DNA of 64,000 bases, taken from contig NW_027469179.1 of the NCBI RefSeq assembly GCF_051020765.1, forward strand, positions 310,001 to 374,000. The letters are read 5' to 3'. The position numbers were made by a program, and so were the translations under genes. Source of the DNA: Lasioglossum baleicum. Lineage: Eukaryota; Arthropoda; Insecta; Hymenoptera; Halictidae. Below the pieces are notes generated by a model that was not told the DNA's origin, searched no databases, and worked only from the letters and a program-made list of their open reading frames with translations. Numbering within the stretch: position 1 is the first letter of the stretch; the number at the start of each line of letters is the position of its first letter. Shown here in pieces: positions 36,621 through 48,360 of the stretch.

Positions 36621-39600
36621 TGCAAAAATGCATGCGGTACAATATCAAGGTTAGAGAATATAACGATGATCAATCACTAGTGTCGCTCCGATCTCCTGAC
36701 CGCAGCAACAAACAACACCCACCGTGTCCCTCCGGAAGCGTAGGTACATACGCAGACAATTGCATAAAATAACAGCAAGTTTAGCAGAATAACGTACAAA
36801 ACGTACAATCAAATAATGCCAAAGTCACTTTTACAACGGAATACTAATTTTTATACCGAAAATTGAAAATTTTGATAAAAACTGAAAATATCATAACAGT
36901 AAATTACAGTATACGTAAATAAATGGTTAACCATGAAAAAACACGTACAGTACATTATCAAGGTTAATGAAATTATCATCTAAATCATATATATCACAAT
37001 ATATCGTATAAAATAACAAAGAATTTAACATAATATTGTCATAAACGTACGCTCACCGAATTCCAAGGGCACTTTCACTAAGATGTAAAATTTATTATGC
37101 ATAAAAATTGAAAATTTTGAAAAAATAGACGAAAATATCAAAGCAGTTAGTTACAGTATGTAGTCATCAGTAGAAGTCTCCGGCAGAAAGCCATCGGCAC
37201 ATTATCATGGTTATACAAATTAACAGGCACCCTACAGCAGTGTTGCTCCAATCTAGCGAACGCAACTACAAGGCCACTCCAGTCGTGTCGTTCCGGAAGA
37301 GAAGGTTCGTATACAGATGGTCATATGGAATAACAATGTGTTTAATAAAATATTGTCATAAAAGTACACTCATCTAATTCCCACGGCACATTTCCTGAAA
37401 AGTAGAATTATTTAAATTAAAACTTGGAAATTATGAAAGAAAACCGAACGCATCATAACAGTAAATTACGGTACGCGTAAATAAATTGAAAACTGTGATA
37501 GAATGTATACGGTAAAAAAGCGATGTTAACGAAAGTAACGTAGACCATTCAGTAGAGCCATTTCATACTGCAGTACGCAACTACAAGAAGAGTGCAATCG
37601 GTTCTCTGCGGCAGCGTGCGTATGCATGCAGACAATCATGCAAATAACACCAAATATAACGAAATATTGTTATAATCGTACACTCAACTAATTCCGAAGA
37701 CACATTTACGAAGAAATACAATTTTTTAATCAAAAATATGAAATTTTGGAAAAAACAGAAAGTATCACAGCAGTGAAGTACAGGATATATAAGTAAATGG
37801 GAGACTAGGAAATCATGCATACTCTTCAAAATCATGGATAAAGCATAAACTAACAAACAACACGTAGGAGTACAACTTCTCCCTGCTGCACGCATATACA
37901 AGACGTCGCCAGTCGTGCCACTCAGGCAGCGTAGGTACCTACACAGGCAATCATGTAAAATAACAATATGTATATCATAACATTGTCAGAAACGTACACT
38001 TAACTAATTGCAATGGAACGTTTACTAAGAAATACAGTTTTTTGGCTAAAAATTTAAAATTAAAAAATAAATTGAAAATATGACATTATTGTATTACAGT
38101 ATGTATAAATAAATGAAAAAAACTGGGAAAGAATGCATGCGGAACAAAATCAAGGGGTGATGAAATTAACAAAGACCATCCAGTAATAACTCACCGATCT
38201 ACCATGCGCAACTACAAGAGCACTACGGCCGTGTTGCTCTCCGGATATGGGTACATATAGTGACAATCGCATAAAGTAACATTAAATTTAACAAAACAGT
38301 GTCATTACAGCACACTCAATTAATTTCAAGGCAGGTTTCGTAAAAGAGACATTCCTTCAAATTAAGAATTAGAATATTTGAAGAAAATCGAGGATATCAT
38401 AACAGTATATTGCACAGTGTAGAAACAAATAGAAAACAGCGAAATAATGGGTACGGTACAATAATATGGTTAAAGGAATTATCGAAGACCATACAGTAGT
38501 GCAGCACCGATCTACCGTAAGCAACTATTGTAACACTCCAGCCGTATCAATCCGGCAGCGTAGGCACGTATAGAGACAATCATATGAAGTGACAAAGAAT
38601 TAAAGAAATTTTATCAAAACGTACACTCAACTAATCTCAAAGACACTTCAACTGGGAAATACAATTTTTTAAATTAGATGTTGGAAATTGTGAAAAAACA
38701 AAAATATTATGACAGTAAATTACCGTATGGGTAGGTAAATGGAAAACCGCGAAAGAATGCATACGGTACAATATCACGGTAGAAGCAATTTGCGAAGACC
38801 ATCCAGTAGTGCCGCTCGGATCTGCCATTCGCAACTGCAAGGCCTCGACAGTGGTGCCGCTCCAACAGCGTAGGTACGTATGTAGAACTTTATATGAAAT
38901 TACAATAAACTTTACAAGTATTGTCTTAAACGTACGCTGATCTAATTCAAAACCCATGTTGACTAAGAAATACAATTCTTCTAACAAAAAATTGAAAACT
39001 TTGAAAGAAATCGAAAATATCATAAGACTAATATGCAGTATGTATGAACTAATGGAAAACTGCGAAACAATGCACACGATACAAAATCAAGGCCAAAGAA
39101 ATCAACGAAGACCATACAGTATAGCACTCCGGCCTGCAGTACCCAACTACAAGATGACTCTAGCCGTGTCGCACCGGTGTCGTAGGTGTGCATACAGACA
39201 ATCATATATAATAACAACTAGTTTGTCACAGTATTGTCTTAAACGTTCACTCAGCTTCACCCAAAGACACTTTTAATTAGAAGACCAATTTTTTAAAATA
39301 AACATTGAAAATTTCGAATGAAATCGAAAATATCATAAAAGTAAATGATAGTTTGTATAGACAAATTGGAAATAGGGGAAAACATGCATACGGCACAATC
39401 TCAAGGTTGAAGAAATTAGCGTGCATCATACAGTAGTACCGCTCCGATATACCGAACGCAACTACAAGACCACTCCAGCCGTGTCGCTCCGGAGGTGATG
39501 GTACGTATAGAAACAATCATATAAAATAACAATAAGTGTAACAAAATTACTTCAAATATGTACACTATACTAATTCCAATGTCTCCATTACTAAGAAATA

Positions 39601-42440
39601 TAATCATACAAAATAAAAATTGAAAATTTCGTTGAAAGTGGAAAATATCATAATGGTAACAGTAAATTACAATGTTTGTAAATAAATTGAAAACTGCGAA
39701 GGTATGTATACGGTACAATACTGTGGTAAAACAATTTAACGAAGTCCATATAGTCTGCGGCTCCGATATGGCATACGCAATTACAAGACATGTCCAGGCG
39801 TATCGCTTCGGAAACGTAGGTACGCATACAGGCAATTATATAATGTAACGACAAGATTAACAAAATATTGTCATGACAGTACGCTCAACAAATTCGAAAC
39901 TAAGAATTACAATATAGTCAATTTATAAAATAGAATATACGAAATTTGGTAAAAAATCGGAAATATCATAACAAAATTTTACAATATGTAGATATAAATA
40001 CAAAACTGGAAAGAATGCATATGATACAATATCTAGATTAAAGGAATTAACGAAGATCAAACAGTAGTGTCGCTACGAATACGTACAATCATAAAATACA
40101 ACAACAAATGTAACACAATAATATCATAAGGGAACAGTCAAAAAATCCAATGACACTTTTGCTATAAAATACATTTTTTGTAACAAAAAAATGGAAATTT
40201 CTATAACAATTGTATATATCATACAAGCACACTACAGTGTGCATAAACAAATTGAAAACTAAGACGGAATGCATACGGTACAATATTACGGTTAAGAAAT
40301 TAACAAAGAACATACAGCCGAGTCGCTTCGGTATAGCGAACGCAACTATATGAACACACCGGTCGTGTCGTTCCGGCAGTGGGAGTATGTGCAAAACAAT
40401 CGTATAAAGTAAAAATAAGCTTAACAAAGAATCATCATACACTTAAACACTCAACAAATTCCAAGCACTCGTTTGCTATAAAATCAAATTTTTAAAATAA
40501 AGGTCGAATATTTTGAAAAAAAATCGAACATATCATGACAGCATATTACAGTACATATAAATAATTGGTAAACTGGGAAGTAATGCAAACGGTACAAGAT
40601 CAAAGTCAAAGGAATTAACGTAGACCATCCAATATACTCCTCCGATATGCCGTACGCAACTACAAGGCGGAGCCAGACATGTCTCTCCGAAAGCTTAGGT
40701 ATGTATACAGATAATCATATGAAATAGCAGTTAGTTTAACAAAATAATGTCATAAGCGTACACTCATTTAATTCCAAACATACTTCTTCTGAGAAATACA
40801 ATTTTTTAACCTAAAGATGAAAAATTTTGAGAAAAGTCGAAAGTACTCTAATAGTAATATTCAGAATTTATAAATAAATAGAAAACGGCGAATGGGTGCA
40901 TATGGTACAGTCTTATGGTTAATGAAATTAACGAAGACCATCCAGTAGAGCCACTTCGATCTGCAGTACGCAGCTGCAAGCCCACGCTGGTCGTGTCTCT
41001 CGCGAAGTGCAGGTACGTACACAGCCAATCATAGAAGTCAATAACGAGTTTAACAAAGTATTGTCATCAGTGGAAATTTAACCAATTCCAAGGAAACCGT
41101 TACTTAGGTATTCAGGTATATAAATTAAATATTGCAAATTTAGAATGAAATCGAAGGTATAACACTAAATTAGAGTATGTTTAAATAAATATGAAACATG
41201 GGGAGAAATGCATACAGGTCATAATCAAGGCTGAATAAATAAAGGAAGATCGTCCAGTTGTGCCGCACCGACATTCCGTACGCAAAAGCATGACATCGTC
41301 AGTCGCGTTGCACCCGCAGCGTAGGTATGTGTATAGAGAATCAGATAAAATAGCAGTATGTTTAACAAAATTTTGTCATAAAGGTAAACTAAACTGACTC
41401 CAAAGGCATATCCCATAAGGAATGCAATTTTGTAAACTAAGAATTGGAAATCTTGAAATAATCGGATATATCATAACAGTATATTGGAGTATGCAGACGT
41501 AAATGGAAAATTGGGCGAAAATTCATGCGGTTCAAAGACATGTTTAAACCGAATGACGACGACCATACTGTAGTCTCGCTCCGTTCGATCGTACCAAGCA
41601 GTAGGACGACTACAGCCGTGTCGGTACGGAAGCGTAGGTACATATACGGAGAATCGTATAAAATAACAGTAAGTTAACGAAATATTGTCATAATCGTCCA
41701 TATGAATAATTGTAAAGACACTTTTACTACGTAATATTATGTTTTGTATCGAAAATTGAAAATATCATAACATTAAATTACAGCATGTAGACGCAAATGG
41801 AAACCTGCAAAATAATGCGTACGGTACAACATCAGGGTTAAAGAAATGAACAAAGAACATATGTCAGTGTAGCTCCGATTAGCGAACACAACTACAGGCC
41901 GACCCCTGTCGTGTCGCTCCTACAACGTAGGTACGTGTACAATCAATCATATAAAATATCAAAGAATTTAACATAATATTATCATAAATATACATACAAA
42001 TCATTCCAAAGGCATTTTTATTAAGGAAAACAATTTTTTAATAAAAAAATTATAAATTTTGATGAAAATCGAATATATCACAACAGTCAATTACAGAATG
42101 TAAGAGCAAATCGATAACTGGGAAAGATGCATACTGTGCAAAATCACGGTTAAAGAAATTTACGAAGGCTATCCGGTATGCCGCTCCGATCTGCCGTAAG
42201 CAAGTGCAAGGCCTTACCAATCGTGTCGCTCAACCAGCGTCGGTGCGTATACTGACAATCACATAAAATATCAATCAGCACAAGAAGATAAAGAAATAAA
42301 CGTACACTTAACTACTTCCAAAGATACATTTACTATGAAATACAATTTTTAAAACAAAACGTGAAAATTTTGGAAAATATCTGATATACCATACCAGAAA
42401 ACTGCAGTATGTATAAATAAGTGGAGGACTCGGAGAAAAT

Positions 42441-42753
42441 GCATACGGTACAATATCACGGTTAGAGAAGTTAACGAATATCATACAGTAGTGTCCTCCC
42501 GTTCTGGCGATCGCAAATGCAAGAGCACTCCAGCCGTGTCACGCCGGAATCGCAGGTGCGCATACAGGAAATCACATAAAATAGCAATCAGTTTACAGTA
42601 TAACGTCATGAGGGTGCACTCAACTAATTCCAGAGACACTTTTACTACGAAATGCAATCATTTAAACTACGAATTGAAAATTATGAAAGAAATAGAATTT
42701 ATGGTAACCGTAAGTTACAGTATGTACGAAGAAATGGACAACTGGGAAGAAAT
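42441..42753 (+). repeat. Representative satellite B monomer (313 bp)
   Basis: One full unit from anchor to anchor, given as a reference for the B family. It runs from GCATACGGTACAATATCACGG through the two GTGTC-type motifs, the AATCACATAAAATAGCAATC and AACTAATTCCAGAGACAC blocks and the A-rich segment to AACCGTAAGTTACAG. Confidence 0.8.
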
Positions 42754-43429
42754 GTATACGGTACAATATTATGGTTGAAGAAATTATCGAAGATCATCAA
42801 GTATGCCGTACCGATCTGCCGTATGTAACTACAAGACCACTCCAGCCGCGTCGATCCGCAACTGTAGGCATGTATAGGGTCTATCATATAGAATAACAAT
42901 GAAGTTAATATGATATTGTCGTAAACGTACAAGCAAATAATTCCAAAGACGCTTTTGCAAGGAAATAAAATTTTTGAGTCTAAAAATTGAAAATTTAAAA
43001 AAAAATCGAAATCATCATGACAGTAAATAAGATCGTTTGTAGATAATTAGAAAATTAGAAAGAATAAATATGGCAAAATATTATGGTTAAAGAAATTAAC
43101 GAGTGGCATACTGTATGCCCGTTCTATCTGCCGTACACAGCTTCAAAATCATTCCAATCGTGTGGATACGGAAGCGTATGTACGTATACAAGGAGGCATA
43201 TATGATATTAACAAGCTTAATAATGTATTGTCAGTAGCGAAAACTCAACCAATTCAGAAGGAAACGATACTGAGAAGTACAGCCTCTTAAATTAAAAATG
43301 GACAATTTTGAAAGAATATCGAAAATATAATAGTAAATTGTAATAAGTATAAATAAATAGAAAACATGGGGAGAATCGGTTGCAGGTTAAAATCAAGGTT
43401 AAAGAAATTAAGGTATATCACCCAGTTGT

Positions 43430-43580
43430 ACTTCTCCAATCTTCCGAATACAACTAGAACGTCAACCCATTCGTGCAGATCCGCAGCGCCGATAGACATA
43501 CGGTGACGAGCAGTGTTGCATCACAGCGATCTACCATACTTAACTGCAAGTTCACTTCCAGTCGTGTGGTTCCATTAGCG
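43430..43580 (+). repeat. Partial duplication inside a B unit
   Basis: The block with the paired GTGTCGCTCCG region occurs twice in succession in degenerate form. A first copy has CCAATCTTCCGAATACAAC; after GATAGACATACGGTGACG a second copy follows, with CAGTGTTGCATCACAGCG, then GATCTACCATACTTAACTGC. The second copy continues into the normal unit. Confidence 0.6.
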
Positions 43581-45499
43581 TAAGCACGTGTATAGACAAT
43601 CATATAGTACAACATCAAATTCAACATAATATTGTTACAAACGTACGCTCAACTAATTCGAAATGCACTTTTACTAAGAAATACAATTTCTAAAATATAT
43701 AATTTGCATGTTGCGATGAAAATAGAAAGTATCATAACAGTAAATTACAGTATGTAAAAATAACTAGATAGCTGCGAAGGAATGTGTACGTTACAATGTA
43801 AAGGTTAAAGAAATTAAAGAAGACCTTCCCGTAGCATCGCTCCGATCTGGCGTACGCAGCTACAAGGCTTCGATAGTCGTGTCACTCCGGCAGCGTGGGC
43901 AAGTATACAGACAATCATATAAAATAACAATGTACTTAAATAATTTGTCATAAACGTACACTCAACTAATTCCATATACACTATTACTAAGGAATTACAA
44001 TCTTGTAAACTAGAAATTTATAATTTTGAAAAGAATCGGAAATATCAAAACAGTAAATTATAGTATGTATTACAAGGTCGAAAACTGCGAAAGAATGCAA
44101 ACGCTACAATATCAAGCTCAAAGAAATTAACAGAGACCATGCAGCAGCATCGCACCGATCTAGTGAATGCAACTACGAGATAACTATAGCCGTGCGGTTT
44201 CGGCTGCGTAGATACGCATGGAGGTAATCCTATAATATAACTAAGAATTTAACGAAATATTGTCATAAACGGACACTCAACTAATTCCAACAACACTTTT
44301 ACTATGAAATAGGATTTTTTTAATCAAAAATTGAAAATTTTGAACAAAATCTAAAATATCATAACAGTTAATTACAGTATGCAAGAGTAAATGGAAGTCT
44401 GGCACAAACTACATACTGTATAAGATCATGCTTCTAGAAATAGACGTAGGGCATCCAATAGGGTAGTTCGGATACACCGAACGCAACTACACGACCGCGC
44501 CAGCTATGTCGCTCCGGAAGCGTCGGTACATATACAGAGAATCGTGTAAAATAATATCGAATTAAACAAAATATTGTCATGAACGTACACTCAACTAATC
44601 CCAAAGACACTATAACAATGAAATGCTATCTTTTATACTAAAAACTGAAAATTTGGAAAAAAGTCGAAGATATCATAGCAGTAAATTACAGAACGTATAA
44701 ATAAATAAGAGCCGGGGGAAAAAGTATGCGGTGCAATATAATGTATGCACAAATTAACGAAGATCGTACAGCAGTGTCGCTCCGATCTACCGAACGCATG
44801 TACAGGACTCCGCCAGTCGTGTGGCACCAGAAGCGTAGGTACGTGTGCTTTCAGTCATGTAAAATAACCAAGAAGTATGCAAAATATTGTCATAAACGTA
44901 CACTCAACTAATTCCACAGTCACAATTACGAAGAAATAAAATTTTTTAAACCATGAATTGAAAATGTTGAAAAACGTCGACAATGTCGTAGCAGTAAATT
45001 GCCCACTGTATAAATAAATAGAGAGCTGCGATGGAATGCATATAGTGCAATATTAAGGTCAAAGAAATTAGCGAAGGCCATGCAGTAGTGTCGCTACAAT
45101 CTTTCGTGCGCAACTACAGGACCACTCCACCAGTGTCGCTCCGGCATCCTAGGTACGTATACCGACAACCATATAAAATAACAATAGGTATAACAGAATA
45201 TTGCCATAAACGTACACTTAACTAATTCCAAATACACTTTTACTAAGGAATACAATTTTTTACAATAAAAATCGAAAATATGGTTAGAAATCGGAAATAT
45301 CAGAATAGTAAGTTACAGCATGTAGACTTAAATAGAAAACACCGAAACAATGCAAACGATACAATAACAAGGATAAAGAAATTAACAAACACCATACAGC
45401 AGTGTCGCTCCGATCTAGCGAGCACAACTACATGACCATTCCAGTGGTGTCGTTCCGTAAGCGTAGGTACGCACATAGGCAATCGTTTAAAATAACAGT

Positions 45500-46370
45500 A
45501 GGTTTAACAAAATACGATATAATCGTACACTCAACTAATTCTAAAGAAGTTTTTCCTAAGAAGTGCATTTTCTAAAATTAAAAATAGGACATTCTGTAAA
45601 GAATCGAATGGGTCATAAGGATAAATTACAGTATGCCGAAATACGTAGAAAAATGGGAGAAATGCATAGGTTACACTGTAATGGTTAAAGAAGATAACGA
45701 AGACCTTTCAGTATTGCCGCTCCGATTTACTTTATGCAGCTGCAACACCACCCTAGTCGTTTCGCCCGGGCAGCATAGAAGCGTATACAAACTATCATAT
45801 AAAACAAGTAAGAATTTATCAAGATATCGACATAAACATACACTTAACTAATTAGAAAGGCGCTTTTACTAAAAAATACAATATGTATTATTATAAATTT
45901 GAAATTTCGAAAAAAAATCGAAAGTATCGTACCAATAAGTTACATTATGCAGAAATAAATGGAAAACGAAACAAAAATGCATACGATAAAATATCAACGC
46001 TAATGAAGTTAACGAAGCCGTTCCAGTATTGTCGCTCCGAGGTACCGTACACAGCTACAAGTCCATTTCCGCCCTGTCGCCCCGTTGCGTCAATGCGCAT
46101 ACGTTGACGGCCATATTCGAGTCTCACCGATAAACCGGACGCAACAACAAGTCCACTCCCGCCGCGTCGCTGCGGAGGATTATGTGCATATACTGAAAAT
46201 AAATATAAAATTACGGTAAGTTTAACATAATATTTTCATAAACGTAAACTCAGCCAATTCAGAAGACACTTTTACTAAGTATTACTGTCTTTCATATTAA
46301 AAACTGGACATTTTGAAAACAAATCGAAATTGACATGGCATTCAATTGCAGTTTGTGTAAATAAATGGCT
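45500..46370 (+). repeat. B-array segmental duplication, copy 1
   Basis: Shares private variants with 47930-48360: AAAGAAGTTTTTCCTA at 45543, ATGCCGAAATACGTAG at 45633, TGCATAGGTTACACTGT, CAACACCACCCT, and AAATCGAAATTG at 46321. The first two anchors lie 2408 bp from their partners. Over 47 bp from 45633 I count one mismatch to the partner, much closer than between ordinary B units. Confidence 0.8.
46040..46200 (+). repeat. Partial duplication inside a B unit
   Basis: The segment CCGTACACAGCTACAAGTCC through GCGCATACG is followed by a second version, AAACCGGACGCAACAACAAG through GTGCATATACTG, before the unit continues. The duplication of roughly 80 bp covers the region between and around the two GTGTCGCTCCG motifs. 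Confidence 0.65.
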
Positions 46371-47300
46371 GACTGTGAAAAAGTACATACAGTTCTATTA
46401 GGGTTAAGGTAATTAACGAAGATCACACAGTAGCGTCGCTCAGTGTTCCCGAAACAAACAGCAAGTCTACACCACCCGTGCCGCTTCGTATGCGTAGGTA
46501 CGTATACAAACACCATACAAATTTAAAATAAGATTCCTCATGATATTGTCATAAACGTACACTTGAATAATTCCAGGGAAACTTTCGCCGGGAAATACAA
46601 TTTTTTAAAACAAAAATAGGAAATATTGAAAAAAAATGAAGATACCATAACAGTCAATTATAGTACGTACACAAAAACAGAAAACAGAGAAAAAATTCAC
46701 ACGGTACAAAATCAAGATTATAGAAATTATCGAAGACCATACAGTAGCGTCGCTTCGTTCTACCGAACGTAACAACGAGACCACTCCAGTCGTGCCGCAC
46801 AGGAAGCGTAGGTACGTATACAGACAATCGTATAAGACAACTGTACGTTTAACAATATAATGCCATAACCGTACACTCAACTAATTCCAAAGACACATTT
46901 ACTAGGGAATATAATTGTTTATAATAAAAATTGAAAATTATGAAAAAAATGAGAAACATCATAACAGCAAACTAAAGATTGTATAAATAGATAGGAAACG
47001 GGGGAAAATGCATACTGTACAAAATCAAGGTATTACAAATTGACAATGATCGCACAGTAATTCGGCTCCGTTCTACCGAACGCAACTGCAAGCCAACTCC
47101 AGCCTTGTCGCTCCAGAAGCGAAGGTTCGTGTACCGGCAATTATATAATGCAACAACAAATTCAAAAAAATATTGACATAGACATACACTCAACTCATTT
47201 CAAAGACACTAAGACACTTTTACTGGGAAATACAACTTTTTAAACAAAATGTGTAAATTTTGAAAAGAGGACGAAAATATCACAATAGCAAATTGGAGTA

Positions 47301-47303
<3 letters not shown>

Positions 47304-47353
<50 letters not shown>
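47304..47353 (+). repeat. (AT)n microsatellite inside a B monomer
   Basis: A perfect AT dinucleotide run of 50 bp sits where the unit normally reads GTATGTATAAATAAATGG. It is preceded by GGAGTATGA and followed by CGATGACTGGGG, so it expanded from the TATAAATA segment present in most B monomers. Confidence 0.98.
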
Positions 47354-47359
<6 letters not shown>

Positions 47360-47929
47360 CTGGGGAAAGAATGCATACTGCACAAGATCAAGGTTCAAGA
47401 AATTAACGATGGCCATCCAATAGGGTCGTTCCGATACCGAGAACGCAACTACAAGACCTCGCCAGTTATGTCGCTCAACCAGAGTAGGTACGTATTCATA
47501 CCATCGTATACAGTAACAATTAGTTCAAGAAAATAATGCCATATGCGTACACTAAATTGAAAGTACACTTTTACTAAGGAATACAATTTTTTAAAATGAA
47601 AATTCAAAATTTCGAAGAAAGTCGAAAATACGATAACAGTAAATTTCAGTATTTATTAATATATTGGAAACTTTGAAAGAATACATGCGGTATAAAATTA
47701 TCGTTAAAGAAATTAACGTGGACCATCCAGTAGTGCCGCACCGTTCTGGTGTACGCAACTACGAGACACTTGCGGCCGTGTCGCTCTGACAACGTAGGTA
47801 CATATACAGATAATCGTATAAAATTACACTAAGCTTAACAAAGCCCAACGAGTCCTGTCGCTCCGCCAGTCTAGGTACATATACAGAAAGTCATGTAAAA
47901 TAACAATAGTTTAACAAAATATAGTTATA

Positions 47930-48360
47930 AACGTACTCTCAACTATTTCCAAAGAAGTTTTTCCTATGAAGTGCAATTTTTAAAATTAAAAATATGACAT
48001 TTTGTACAAAATCGAAAATGCCATGAGAATAAATTTCAGTATGCCGAAATACGTAGAAAAATGGGAGAAGTGCATAGGTTACACTGTCGAGATTGAAGAA
48101 ATTAACGAAAACCATTCAGTATTGATGCTCCTATTTACTGTATGCAACTCCAACACCACCCTGACTTTCATATAAAATAACAAAGAATTTAATATGGTGT
48201 CGACATAAACGTACACTCAACTAACTCGAAAGACGCTTTTACTAAAAAATTCATTATTTAAAATAATAAATTTGAAATTTCGAAAACAAATCGAAATTGT
48301 CATAGCATTCCATTGCAGTTAATGTAAATAAATGGTTGACTATGGAACAATACATACGTT
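47930..48360 (+). repeat. B-array segmental duplication, copy 2
   Basis: Partner of 45500-46370. The offset is 2408 bp at two anchors, about 2373 bp near 48274, and 1967 bp at 48288. This copy has therefore lost about 35 bp, and then roughly 400 bp (a little over one monomer), relative to copy 1. Confidence 0.78.

Noticed and set aside
45500..48360. A regular higher-order repeat in satellite B
   Set aside because: A duplicated segment is clear, but I could not find a third copy at the same 2.4-kb spacing, so a regular higher-order period is not supported.
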